DNA from: Paenibacillus xylanivorans | Lineage (GTDB): Bacteria; Bacillota; Bacilli; Paenibacillales; Paenibacillaceae | Direction of reading: 5' to 3' | Assembly: GCF_001280595.1 (NCBI RefSeq) | Contig: NZ_LITU01000075.1 | Coordinates: forward strand, 273,803 to 317,089 | DNA: 43,287 nucleotides | Part shown: piece after piece, positions 16,235 to 24,573 of the stretch | How the letters are laid out: each line of letters starts with the position of its first letter | Numbering within the stretch: position 1 is the first letter of the stretch | The notes under the pieces: model-generated | Database searches by the model: none | The model's input: the letters and a program-made list of their open reading frames with translations, nothing else | Told to the model about the DNA's origin: nothing | Program-made: the position numbers and the translations under genes

Positions 16235-16256
16235 CCTTCCGGGTATTACCGGAAGG
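16235..16256. repeat. hairpin CCTTCCGG / CCGGAAGG
   Basis: A perfect eight-pair stem with a six-base loop (GTATTA). On the minus strand it lies downstream of zwf and is followed after six bases by GAAAATTTTT, so it may be a weak zwf terminator. The 413-base gap between the zwf stop and the 6PGDH start holds this hairpin, the palindromic element at 16072-16123 and the tandem repeat at 16319-16358, and no gene. Confidence 0.6.
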
Positions 16257-16318
16257 GCTTATGCAAAATTGGAACGGTGTACTTCATAAAAATTTTGTAG
16301 AGCAGAACAGATTGTAGT

Positions 16319-16358
16319 GTTCTCTTCTCTGATGCTGCGTTCTCTTCTCTGATGCTGC
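16319..16358. repeat. exact tandem duplication of a 20-base unit
   Basis: Two identical adjacent 20-base copies (unit GTTCTCTTCTCTGATGCTGC) lie just after the zwf stop codon. Probably a recent slippage duplication. Confidence 0.95.
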
Positions 16359-16371
16359 TCTTACATTAGAC

Positions 16372-17826
16372 TTACCACCAACGGTAGCCGTTCTCTGCAA
16401 TCAGACGATCTGCTGACTCAGGTCCTTGCGAACCAGCGTTGTACGTATCCAGTGGCACATTGCCTTCCTGGAATGCTTCCAAGATCGGCTGTACCCACTG
16501 CCAAGCCAGTTCAACTTCGTTCCAGTGAGCAAAGAATGTAGAATCTCCACGCATCGCGTCAAAGATCAGGTTTTCATAAGCTTCCGGAATGTTGCGTTCA
16601 CCTGAGTTGAAGCTCATATGCATAGGTTCCACTTCGCCTTGGTTGAGTGGGTTTTTCGCATTTAATTGAAGCGAGATGCTTTCTTTCGGACCAATTTCAA
16701 TCGTCAGCAAGTTAGGCTCTGTTGTATTTTCGGATTCATGACCTGTTTTGAGTGGAGCCTTGAATTCAACAACAATTCTGGTCGATTTTTCAGCCAGGCG
16801 TTTGCCTGTACGAATGTAAAATGGAACTTCACTCCAGAATGGATCATCGATCCACAGTCTCGCGGCAACATATGTTTCATTCTGAGAACCAGCTGGAATG
16901 TCAGGCTCGTCCAAATATCCAACAACAGAAGTACCTTGCAGTTCGCCTGCTCCATATTGGGCACGAACGACTTCGGAAGCGATATTCTCTTTCGTCAATG
17001 GACGAAGAGCTTCAGCGATCTTCTGCTTTTTGAATTGAATTTCTTCTGGTGTGCAACGTTTTGGCAAATGCAAACCAATCATCATCAGCAACTGAAGCAT
17101 ATGGTTTTGGAACATGTCACGAAGGGCACCGCTTTGGTCATAATACGCGGCACGCTCTTCGACACCAACCGTTTCACTTGCCGTAATCTGTACATTGGCA
17201 ATGTAACGATTGGACCACAAAGCCTGAATAACCGGATTCGCGTAAGTGAGGGTTTCAATATTTTGAACCATCGGTTTACCAAGGAAATGGTCAATACGGT
17301 AAATTTCTTCTTCCGCAAAGGTATTGCTCAATTTTTCGTTCAGATCACGAGCAGATTGCAAATCGTGTCCGAATGGTTTTTCGATGATGAGTTTCTTCCA
17401 GCCTTTGGTGTTACCCAAGCCACTTTCTTGAATGTTCAGTGCGATTGGCTCAAAGAATTCCGGTGCTACCGACATGTAGAACATGCGATTTTCGGGAATA
17501 TTGAGCTCTTGTTCACGTTTCTGAACCAGTTCCAGCAATTTGGTGTAATCTTCAAGCTTCGTATTATTTAAAGAACAATAACGGAAAGCTCCAATGAAGT
17601 CGCGAACCTGAGCTTCTTCTTCCGGTGTTTGACGGGAGAAGGTGTGCAATGACTTTTCGACATTCGCCTGGAAGTCAGCATCCGACAATTCACGCCGTCC
17701 AAGACCGATAACGGAGAAGGATTTCGGCATTTTCGAATCAATGTACAAATTATATAATGCAGGGTAAATCTTACGTTTGGCTAAATCGCCTGTTGCCCCG
17801 AAGAGGACAAATGTCATTGCGTCCAT
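16372..17826 (-). CDS. zwf: glucose-6-phosphate 1-dehydrogenase (copy 1)
   Basis: This 484-residue enzyme makes 6-phosphogluconolactone and NADPH, the entry step of the pentose phosphate pathway. The nucleotide-binding GATGDLAKRK is at residues 9-18, EKPFGHD follows, and RIDHFLGK places Asp179 and His180 in the active site. AGGAGG precedes the ATG. Downstream on the same strand come the 6PGDH and fsa genes, so oxidative and non-oxidative steps are clustered. No lactonase gene is present in the window. A second zwf lies at 30013-31563. Confidence 0.97.
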   Translation of the reverse strand: MDAMTFVLFGATGDLAKRKIYPALYNLYIDSKMPKSFSVIGLGRRELSDADFQANVEKSLHTFSRQTPEEEAQVRDFIGAFRYCSLNNTKLEDYTKLLELVQKREQELNIPENRMFYMSVAPEFFEPIALNIQESGLGNTKGWKKLIIEKPFGHDLQSARDLNEKLSNTFAEEEIYRIDHFLGKPMVQNIETLTYANPVIQALWSNRYIANVQITASETVGVEERAAYYDQSGALRDMFQNHMLQLLMMIGLHLPKRCTPEEIQFKKQKIAEALRPLTKENIASEVVRAQYGAGELQGTSVVGYLDEPDIPAGSQNETYVAARLWIDDPFWSEVPFYIRTGKRLAEKSTRIVVEFKAPLKTGHESENTTEPNLLTIEIGPKESISLQLNAKNPLNQGEVEPMHMSFNSGERNIPEAYENLIFDAMRGDSTFFAHWNEVELAWQWVQPILEAFQEGNVPLDTYNAGSQGPESADRLIAENGYRWW

Positions 17827-18240
17827 TGGAGTGCCTCCTGTGATCTGTGCAGTATAGTATATGATGATACAAAATGTTCAAATCCAAGCATGACAAAAGA
17901 CGGAATTAGTGGGGGAGTTCCCCGCCTTACCTCCGCTTGTGTATCTGACCTGAATTAAACATGGAACATTCCTTCTCTCCACAACCTTAATCAAGGTTAT
18001 AAATTGTAACCAATTGAATTGACGTTACCCATCTTACACCTGTCGTCACAATTCGTCAACAATCGTGTCCAACCTGTGAACACCAGTGTTTATAGGGTTT
18101 TTATTTAATGTTAACGCTTTATGTGGTAACATTAAGAACAATTGGTATGTGACATTTTACACATAGGGCTTGTGGACACTCAGGTTACAATAAGTATACT
18201 AATGCTATAATAAGCATAACTAAATCAAAGGAGTACTATT
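17827..18240. other. zwf / hxlR divergent intergenic region
   Basis: These 414 bases hold no gene. On the plus strand there is an extended -10 box TGCTATAAT (18203-18211) with a GTTACA -35 candidate 16 bases upstream of TATAAT, driving hxlR. On the minus strand TATACT-like boxes about 30-40 bases before zwf could be its promoter, with TTGAAC as a -35 at a wide spacing. An inverted repeat AACCTT-AATC-AAGGTT lies at 17983-17998. The AT-rich middle holds nothing else I can name. Confidence 0.5.
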
Positions 18241-18561
18241 ATGAGCGATGATGAGAATGCCAAGCAAATATGCGAAAAGGTGGAACAGTCTTATCAGATC
18301 ATTGGCCGGAAATGGGTAGCCCTCATTATTCATACATTGATGGAAGAACCCAAACGATTCAGTGAAATTCACGCTTATATCCCGGACCTGAGCAAACGGG
18401 TACTTAATGAACGGATGAAGGAACTGGAGGAAGAGGGACTTGTCGTGCGTCACGTGGTTACGGAACGCCCTGTTCGGACAGAATATATGTTGTCCCGCAA
18501 AGGCACAGAGCTGGGGCGCGCATTAAGCGCCGTGGAACGGTGGGCCGATAAGTGGCTATAG
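18241..18561 (+). CDS. HxlR/DUF24 family winged-helix regulator
   Basis: This protein of 106 residues has the HxlR-type layout: a single Cys at residue 11 near the N-terminus followed by IIGRKWVALIIHTLM, the recognition region RFSEIHAYIPDLSKRVLNERM, and the wing. In this family the N-terminal cysteine often senses electrophiles, quinones or disulphide stress. AAAGGAG precedes the ATG and an extended -10 promoter lies 30 bases upstream. It is divergent from zwf across a long intergenic region; whether it regulates zwf or itself cannot be told. The DoxX gene at 29 kb has a dyad promoter of a type such repressors use. Confidence 0.92.
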   Translation: MSDDENAKQICEKVEQSYQIIGRKWVALIIHTLMEEPKRFSEIHAYIPDLSKRVLNERMKELEEEGLVVRHVVTERPVRTEYMLSRKGTELGRALSAVERWADKWL

Positions 18562-18599
18562 CACTGTACTGACGCTACTTTTAATAACATCAGCGTGAT

Positions 18600-19472
18600 T
18601 TAATGTCTGCTGCTGCGTTCAAAATGCTGCCGATACTGTAGCGGAGTTATTCCTGCAGATTTGCGAAATAATTGAATGAAATAAGATCCATTCGGGAATC
18701 CCGCCCGCCTGCCAACCTCCTCAACGGACAAAGTCGTCGTCTCCAGCAGAAGATAAGCCTGCTTGAGTCTTCGAGCTGTGACGTAGTCCGTGATACTGCT
18801 TCCTGTTTCTTGCTGAAAGATACGGGAAGCATAAGACTTGGATAAATGAATATCATTCGCCATATGATCCAGTCTGATTTCATCTATGTAGTGCTCTTCA
18901 ATCCAATGCATCATCTTCTCCGCATGTCTTAATTGACGTGATTCGACCAAGTGTAGTTGACTCGCCTGTTCCCCATCATTTTGTTGATCCATAACATTCA
19001 AAAGCTGAAGCAAAAACAGCACCGATTCCTCCCATTCTCCCCCAACCCGACTGCGTGACTGGTGATAAATTCTGTATACCCAATCCAGCTGATCCATAGA
19101 TGAACTCAAATCAAAAACCTGCTGTTGATTTCTTCCTTTCCATAACCTCGAAAAAAAAGCACGGCGATGCGGGAACGCTTCCAAATATCGGTCCATTACA
19201 ATGGGCTCTACATAGAAAATGTTCCTTTCATATGGTGTATCTGGATGAACATCGGCATAGACGTGATGCAGCTGATATGGCTGAAAAAAGAAGAGCATGC
19301 CTCTACGAATCGGATAGGTATGATTATTCAAAACCACAATGCCTTGACCTCCTTGGACATAGAGGATTTCCCCGCATTGATGCCAATGGTAATATCCTTT
19401 GAAGTCGCTCACCGATTTAATTTGATAATCCCACACCAAAGTATTTCCTTCAAATTCCACACGCTCAAACAC
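18600..19472 (-). CDS. AraC family transcriptional regulator with cupin sensor domain
   Basis: This protein of 290 residues has an N-terminal cupin-like ligand domain (YYHWHQCGEILYVQGGQG, then the RRGMLFFFQPYQLHHV stretch) and a C-terminal pair of helix-turn-helix motifs (DHMANDIHLSKSYASRIF, then VEEVGRRAGFPNGSYFIQLF) ending in the family signature ITPLQYRQH. The GTG start is chosen for AAGGGGG seven bases upstream; a longer frame to 19529 lacks a site. It is divergent from the GH88 gene, so it probably controls uronide or oligosaccharide use. Confidence 0.92.
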   Translation of the reverse strand: MFERVEFEGNTLVWDYQIKSVSDFKGYYHWHQCGEILYVQGGQGIVVLNNHTYPIRRGMLFFFQPYQLHHVYADVHPDTPYERNIFYVEPIVMDRYLEAFPHRRAFFSRLWKGRNQQQVFDLSSSMDQLDWVYRIYHQSRSRVGGEWEESVLFLLQLLNVMDQQNDGEQASQLHLVESRQLRHAEKMMHWIEEHYIDEIRLDHMANDIHLSKSYASRIFQQETGSSITDYVTARRLKQAYLLLETTTLSVEEVGRRAGFPNGSYFIQLFRKSAGITPLQYRQHFERSSRH

Positions 19473-19566
19473 TCTCGTTCCCCCTTCTTCACAATGACAA
19501 CAGAGCAACATTTCTTCATATCCTAACACAACTTTTAAGGTTTTTAAAAGATATAATCTCCTTATA

Positions 19567-19580
19567 GGAAAGCGTTATCT
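19567..19580 (+). promoter_or_regulatory. cre site (CcpA) at the GH88 promoter
   Basis: GGAAAGCGTTATCT matches 12 of 14 consensus positions and lies about ten bases after a perfect TATAAT (19552-19557), overlapping the expected start of transcription. This is a normal repressing position for glucose control of a sugar hydrolase. Confidence 0.6.
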
Positions 19581-19613
19581 TTACTTTCTAATTAAACCTA
19601 AGGAGGTTATCTC

Positions 19614-20742
19614 ATGGCCGAAGCAGAATCCGCTGTAACTACGACATATTGGCAGGAAGTTATGCAGAAGCTGGAAAACAAATTGCCGGAGATGAAAAAA
19701 AACATTGGGGAGAAATGTCCTCATTTTGCAGGCGATGATGGCAAGTATGATAACATCAACACCGATTGGTGGGTTTCAGGTTTCTGGCCGGGTATGCTGT
19801 GGGTTATGTACGATATGACAGGAGGGGAAAGCTATCGGGAGGCGGCATTGTCATGGGATGAAACGTTGGAGCAATGGTTTATAAGACCAACAGGAGAGCT
19901 TCATCACGATGTCGGCTTCCAGTTTCTCTCTACTGCTGTGATTAAACATACAATTACAGGTGATGAGGACGCTCTCAGACGTGGTCTGGAGGCAGCCAAT
20001 TTCCTTGCAGGACGCTATAATCCTGCAGGGCAAATTCATTCGTGCGTGGAATGAAGACAAATATGGCTGGGCCATCATTGATTGCATGCTGAATATCTCT
20101 TTGTTGTTCTGGGCTTCAGAAGTGACGGGAGATCCCCGCTACAAACATATTGCCATTAGCCATGCCGAGACGACCATGCAGTATGGTGTTCGTGAAGACG
20201 GATCAACCAAACATATCCTTTCCTTTGACCCGGAGGATGGTCATTATATTGAATGTTTTGGCGGACAGGGATATGCTCCTGAGTCCTCATGGAGTCGTGG
20301 TACCTCATGGGGGTTATATGGATTCGCTAATACGTATCGTTATACCCAAGATGAGCGTTTCCTGAACACAGCGAAACGGATTGCACATTACTTTATTGCT
20401 GCGCTGCCAGAGGATCATGTACCTTACTGGGATTTCAGACTTCCTACCCTGGATGGTCAATCCCGGGACAGCTCTGCCGCAGCAATCGCTGCATCCGGTC
20501 TGCTGGAACTGGCCGCCGCCGTTCCTGAAGGTGAAAAACGACTCTATGCCGATGCAGCCGAACGAATTCTGCGTTCCTTAACAGAGAACTATGCGGTCTG
20601 GGATCGGCCAGAGCATGAGTCGATTCTGCTGCATGCCACAGGCAGCGGCAATTCCTTCATTGATGTCTCCCTGATCTATGGAGATTATTATTATCTGGAG
20701 GCCATCGCGAAGTTGAATGGATGGAAACATCGGGTGTATTGA
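19614..20742 (+). pseudogene. GH88 unsaturated glucuronyl hydrolase, broken by a +1 frameshift
   Basis: The two frames 19614-20054 and 19960-20742 together make one protein of 375 residues if a single G is removed from the GGG run at 20028-20030; the joined sequence reads YNPAGKFIRAWNED. It resembles the unsaturated glucuronyl hydrolase of Paenibacillus sp. GL1, which removes the 4,5-unsaturated uronic acid left by polysaccharide lyases. The two key aspartates are kept: Asp99 in HHDVGF before the break and Asp156 in AIIDCMLN after it. AAGGAGG precedes the ATG. Both halves look otherwise intact, so the break is recent, or a sequencing error in the G run. Confidence 0.88.
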
Positions 20743-20773
20743 TTTTGTTTTGTGAATAGGACACCAATAAAAT

Positions 20774-20817
20774 GAAGCCAGTTCTCACAATATCTGTGGG
20801 ACTGGCCTCTTTTTTTG
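20774..20817. terminator. bidirectional terminator
   Basis: GAAGCCAGTTCTCACA / TGTGGGACTGGCCTC long stem with a few G-U pairs and a short loop, followed by eight T on the plus strand. It separates the GH88 gene from the convergent oxidoreductase gene. Confidence 0.9.
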
Positions 20818-20825
20818 TTATTTAA

Positions 20826-21983
20826 CTAAGACTCCAACTTTCTCCCTAGCGTAATATCCACATCCTCAAAGTTCTCCACCGCTGTCTTTTTTTCATAAAA
20901 ATGCACCGCATTTTGCATAATCCCTTTCCTTGTATAGAAAGCATCCTCCGCCTCTAGTGGAAAGGTAACCTTCCCCCCCGTACTGGCTGATTTATAGATA
21001 CCTACAATGAGTTCCAGTGTATCCCGTCCACTCTTCCCATCCACCAGAAGCGGTGATCCTGTCTCAATGGCGTTTAGCACATTCTCTACTTGCCCTGCGT
21101 GACCCACATGAATAACATCCGGTAATTCTTCAACAAGTTTCTGAATCTGTTGTTCGAGATCCGGATTGGGTTCTGGGAACCCATTAGTTCGTGCCGTTGA
21201 AGCAACGACCTTCCAAGGTGCAGATACCCTTGCTTCTTTACCCTGAAAAATCAACTGCTGTTCCTCTCCGTGGTGTACCACAGAACTGGTAATCATGCCA
21301 AGTGCTCCTTCGTGGAAACGTAGCATCGCCATGGAAATATCCTCTACTTCGGCATTATCATGCGCCGTATTCGCCATCATGGCCTGCAATTCCACCGGAG
21401 GACCCATCATCCAAAGCATCGCATCAATATGGTGTACCGCATGATTAAGAGTACAGCCTCCGCCTTCCTTTTCCCATGTGCCACGCCACCACAGATCATA
21501 ATAATTATGCCCTCGCCACCAGAACGAATCGACCTGTACGTGAACTATGGGACCCATAAGTTTGCTATCCAGCACATCTTTGAGTTTCATCATCGGTGTC
21601 GTAAAACGATTCTGCGCCACAACCGACAGCAACTTACCGCTCTCTTGTGCCGCTTCCATCATCATATCCGCCTCTTGTAAAGAAGAAGCCATCGGTTTTT
21701 CGACCAACACATGTGTTCCTTCATGCAGAAAATCACATGTGATCGGTGCATGTGTATACGGAGGGGTACAGACGGAAACCAAGTCAATGTTTTGATCCAA
21801 CAATTCATGATAATCGGTAAACGCTCGTGCTCCTTCCAATCCATATTCGTTAATTCGTTTCTGTGCTTTTTCCGCATACATATCCACCACAGCTACGATC
21901 TCGCATCGTTTAGGAAATGCCAAATACGCTGTAATATGCGCTGTGCTGATGGCGCCTGCTCCAATAATGGCTACTTTCAACAT
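20826..21983 (-). CDS. Gfo/Idh/MocA family oxidoreductase
   Basis: This protein of 385 residues has an N-terminal Rossmann fold (MLKVAIIGAGAIS) and the EKPMA motif with the conserved Lys near residue 95 and a GGGCTLNHAVHHIDAM motif with the catalytic histidine region. Such enzymes oxidise or reduce sugars, inositols or sugar acids with NAD(P). It sits convergent to the GH88 gene and divergent from an AraC regulator, so a sugar or uronic-acid substrate is likely, but the exact one cannot be told. Confidence 0.93.
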   Translation of the reverse strand: MLKVAIIGAGAISTAHITAYLAFPKRCEIVAVVDMYAEKAQKRINEYGLEGARAFTDYHELLDQNIDLVSVCTPPYTHAPITCDFLHEGTHVLVEKPMASSLQEADMMMEAAQESGKLLSVVAQNRFTTPMMKLKDVLDSKLMGPIVHVQVDSFWWRGHNYYDLWWRGTWEKEGGGCTLNHAVHHIDAMLWMMGPPVELQAMMANTAHDNAEVEDISMAMLRFHEGALGMITSSVVHHGEEQQLIFQGKEARVSAPWKVVASTARTNGFPEPNPDLEQQIQKLVEELPDVIHVGHAGQVENVLNAIETGSPLLVDGKSGRDTLELIVGIYKSASTGGKVTFPLEAEDAFYTRKGIMQNAVHFYEKKTAVENFEDVDITLGRKLES

Positions 21984-22022
21984 GGGTGCATACCTCCCTT
22001 ATTCCCTTCACAATACACAATA

Positions 22023-22036
22023 ATAAAGCGCTTTTA
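22023..22036. promoter_or_regulatory. cre-like palindrome between oxidoreductase and AraC genes
   Basis: The core AAAGCGCTTT (22025-22034) is a perfect ten-base palindrome, but only 11 of 14 consensus cre positions match. It lies between divergent starts. A -10 box GATAAAAT (22051-22058) for the AraC gene follows. Confidence 0.35.
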
Positions 22037-22095
22037 TGCGTTCATCTTGTGATAAAATGAAACTATATTGCGCTCTTGAAGGGGAGGCATTCCTA

Positions 22096-22962
22096 ATGCC
22101 CATCATCACTGAGGATCAATTTAATCTGGCACACCGTCGTACCTCCACGACTGAGTTCCGAGAAGTTTTCCACGCCCATTCACAGATGGAGATCACGTAC
22201 ATTCATGATGGATATGGACAACTCATAACAGAAGGTCAGGCATTTCCCCTTGAACCGGGTACATTGATGATATTCCGCCCTTTCCAGCTGCATCAGGTCC
22301 AGATTCAAGTCACCAAAGAGCATCCCTTTATTCGCAGCGTACTGATGTATGAGCAGCACCTGCTGAACCCGCACTCTCGGCAATTTGCCGTATCGAATCG
22401 TTTTACAATGGACCTTCTCGGGCAAACATCCCCGCTTCAACCGATCCGTCTTTCCGCTGCGTCCCCTCTGGTTCAGGTGATTGAGCAATTTGCCGATATT
22501 CTACCTACGTTACTTCCACATGAAGCGGAAGAGGATACACGACTCTTTTTACTTGGACTACTCGCACAACTGCGCTACCTTTGGAAAGACAGACAGTATC
22601 TTAGCTCTACTGCGCTCCCAACGGGTTCTCCCGTTCTGCATCCTCATGCCGAAGCTGTCATGCAGTGGATTGAAGAGCACTACAACGAAGCTTTTCGTCT
22701 GGAGGATATCGCAGATACACTGCATCTCTCGCCTTATCATTTGTCCCATATATTTAAAAAAGCTACCGGCACCACCATCGTTGCTTACGCCCAAGCTACT
22801 CGTATTCGTCATGCTTGTGTGTTACTCACAAGTACCACACATACTGTTCCGGAAATTGGCCACCGTGTAGGCATGTCCAGCCCATCTTACTTTTGCAAAG
22901 TCTTCCGCAATGCAACAGGCACCACGCCGCATCAGTATCGACTTAACGTGCAGGGCCGATAA
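22096..22962 (+). CDS. AraC family transcriptional regulator with cupin sensor domain
   Basis: This protein of 288 residues has an N-terminal cupin region (FHAHSQMEITYIHDGYGQL) and a C-terminal double helix-turn-helix (LEDIADTLHLSPYHLSHIF, then PEIGHRVGMSSPSYFCKVF) ending GTTPHQYRLN. The ATG follows GGGGAGG at eight bases. A frame extending to 22036 crosses the likely -10 box at 22051-22058 and is not translated. It is divergent from the Gfo/Idh/MocA gene, its probable target. It is distinct in sequence from the AraC protein at 18600-19472 but of the same design. Confidence 0.92.
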   Translation: MPIITEDQFNLAHRRTSTTEFREVFHAHSQMEITYIHDGYGQLITEGQAFPLEPGTLMIFRPFQLHQVQIQVTKEHPFIRSVLMYEQHLLNPHSRQFAVSNRFTMDLLGQTSPLQPIRLSAASPLVQVIEQFADILPTLLPHEAEEDTRLFLLGLLAQLRYLWKDRQYLSSTALPTGSPVLHPHAEAVMQWIEEHYNEAFRLEDIADTLHLSPYHLSHIFKKATGTTIVAYAQATRIRHACVLLTSTTHTVPEIGHRVGMSSPSYFCKVFRNATGTTPHQYRLNVQGR

Positions 22963-22980
22963 GAAGGTCATCCAACGAAA

Positions 22981-23017
22981 CGAAAAGGAGCAAAAGGTGT
23001 GACATCCTTTCGCTCCT
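22981..23017 (-). terminator. terminator of the sigma/anti-sigma operon
   Basis: On the minus strand AGGAGCGAAAGG, loop, CCTTTTGCTCCT then TTTTCG, with one mismatch in the stem. Confidence 0.75.
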
Positions 23018-23039
23018 CAGCTCCTGAACACTACCCAAG

Positions 23040-23801
23040 TTACTCACCCGGCTTGCGTACATCCAGTCCCAACTTCTCCAAGAAGGGGAAAATGCGCTCG
23101 CGTACCTGCTGCAGTTCTTCCTTCTGCTCCGCAGTCAATCGCTCTTCATGGATGTTACCATCCTGATCCATCACCATGGCTTCATACTGCTTCATCTGTG
23201 CATACAACGATTTGAACTCGGTAAACTGCTCCTTGGAAAACTTCGTTTCTGCCATTGCCAGCTGTTCCTCCCAGAATTGCTCCTGGTCCATAGGTTCTTT
23301 TGGAGAGTCTCCACTAGCTGCTTCCAACTTTTTGAAAAATGGTTCCAGTTCTGCGGTGAGACGATTAAACTCTATCTGTTCTGTGACACTCCATTGCTCG
23401 GGGTGCATCTCTCCCTGTTGATCCGCATACTTCAAAGCCATTTGCCCCATTTGCTTCATCAGACCCATAAATTGATTGAATTCCTCTGCGCTTAAATGTG
23501 ACTTGGCTGTCTGCAGCTTCGCTTCCAGTCTCATATAATCCTCTGATGTTCCACCCACCGCTGATATATTCTCCTGTGAACCATACATTCCGTCAGCAAG
23601 AAAGGTATACCCCGCGTAAGCTCCCGTGGGAATGATGAGTACAGCAGCCAGCAGCATAGTAACTAGCCATTTTTTTCGATGGTTTTTGAGACGTGATTCA
23701 CTTCGAATAGCATTCATGATTTTATGTTTTGTTCCCTCGGGAATGATCCAGTCTTTGGTCTCTTCCTGGTAGGCTGTTCGCAGCTGTTCATCTAGATTCA
23801 T
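23040..23801 (-). CDS. putative membrane-bound anti-sigma factor (DUF3600-like)
   Basis: This protein of 253 residues has a cytoplasmic N-terminal part of about 43 residues, one membrane segment (about 45-67) and an outer domain rich in Glu, Gln and Met (about 75-253), probably helical. Its start overlaps the end of the ECF sigma gene by 14 bases, the usual arrangement for a sigma factor and its membrane anti-sigma. I assign the DUF3600 type from this layout, not from a firm motif. The signal sensed outside is unknown. Confidence 0.78.
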   Translation of the reverse strand: MNLDEQLRTAYQEETKDWIIPEGTKHKIMNAIRSESRLKNHRKKWLVTMLLAAVLIIPTGAYAGYTFLADGMYGSQENISAVGGTSEDYMRLEAKLQTAKSHLSAEEFNQFMGLMKQMGQMALKYADQQGEMHPEQWSVTEQIEFNRLTAELEPFFKKLEAASGDSPKEPMDQEQFWEEQLAMAETKFSKEQFTEFKSLYAQMKQYEAMVMDQDGNIHEERLTAEQKEELQQVRERIFPFLEKLGLDVRKPGE

Positions 23802-24378
23802 GCAGTTCCTCCACCTTTCCCCGAATACCCGGATTTAACTTCTGATTCTGCCTCAGCTTGGTTAATGCCGCATGAATACGTGATTTCACCGTTCCTAGTG
23901 GAATTCCCAATATGAATGAAATCTCCTCTTGCGTGTACTCGTTCAAATAGTGAAGAGTGATCACCTGCTGCAGCTTATACGGCAATCCGTGCACCTGTTC
24001 GAGCAGAGGACGATTTGCCAGTTTGTTAATTAAGTCACCCGAAAAATCATACTCCAGCCCAGTATCAGACTTCTCCATCCGCTTGCTATAACGAAATTGC
24101 GTCAATCGTCTACGCCGATAACTTCGGACCTGCCGCATCGTCACACCCATTAACCAAGGACGAAACGCTCTTTCCGAATCGTATCGCTCTAAGGAGCTGA
24201 ATGCCTGAATATAAATTTCCTGTACCAGATCTTCCGCGTCTGACGGGTCCTGGATCAAAAAGCGGACAGTACGATACACATCCTTCACTGTTTGCTCATA
24301 TAACTCGCCATAAGCTTCGTAATCGCCAGCCCGGGTTAATTCCACAAGTTTTATGTACTTTTCTGCCTCACTCATCAT
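23788..24378 (-). CDS. ECF-type RNA polymerase sigma factor
   Basis: This sigma-70 family member of 196 residues contains only regions 2 and 4. Region 2 shows YRTVRFLIQDPSDAEDLVQE and region 4 shows LNEYTQEEISFILG and GTVKSRIHAAL, the DNA-contacting helix. It resembles the SigM/SigV/SigW group but I cannot name one. AAGGAGG precedes the start. It is translationally coupled to the anti-sigma gene downstream, and such pairs usually control their own promoter and envelope-stress genes. Confidence 0.93.
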   Translation of the reverse strand: MMSEAEKYIKLVELTRAGDYEAYGELYEQTVKDVYRTVRFLIQDPSDAEDLVQEIYIQAFSSLERYDSERAFRPWLMGVTMRQVRSYRRRRLTQFRYSKRMEKSDTGLEYDFSGDLINKLANRPLLEQVHGLPYKLQQVITLHYLNEYTQEEISFILGIPLGTVKSRIHAALTKLRQNQKLNPGIRGKVEELHESR

Positions 24379-24461
24379 CCATCCCCTTCCTCCTTACACT
24401 ATATATTGGCATACCAGCTCCATATCGTTCGATTTATTTATTTCCACTTTCTCCGACCATG

Positions 24462-24573
24462 CAAAAAAAGCCCATTCCTCACTCATCGTTCAAGTAGGAA
24501 TAAGCTATATTTCTTACTTCATATGCTAATGAAGTATAATATTCATATGCTAAGAGGTAAATTTTCATGGGCT
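24462..24573 (-). terminator. long nested terminator after the trmH-type gene
   Basis: On the minus strand AGCCCAT at the trmH stop codon pairs with ATGGGCT 90 bases later, which runs straight into seven U. Inside lies a second hairpin CTTCAT-TAGCAT-ATGAAG. A 12-base direct repeat (TTCATATGCTAA at 24518-24529 and 24542-24553) lies within the loop. Confidence 0.55.
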
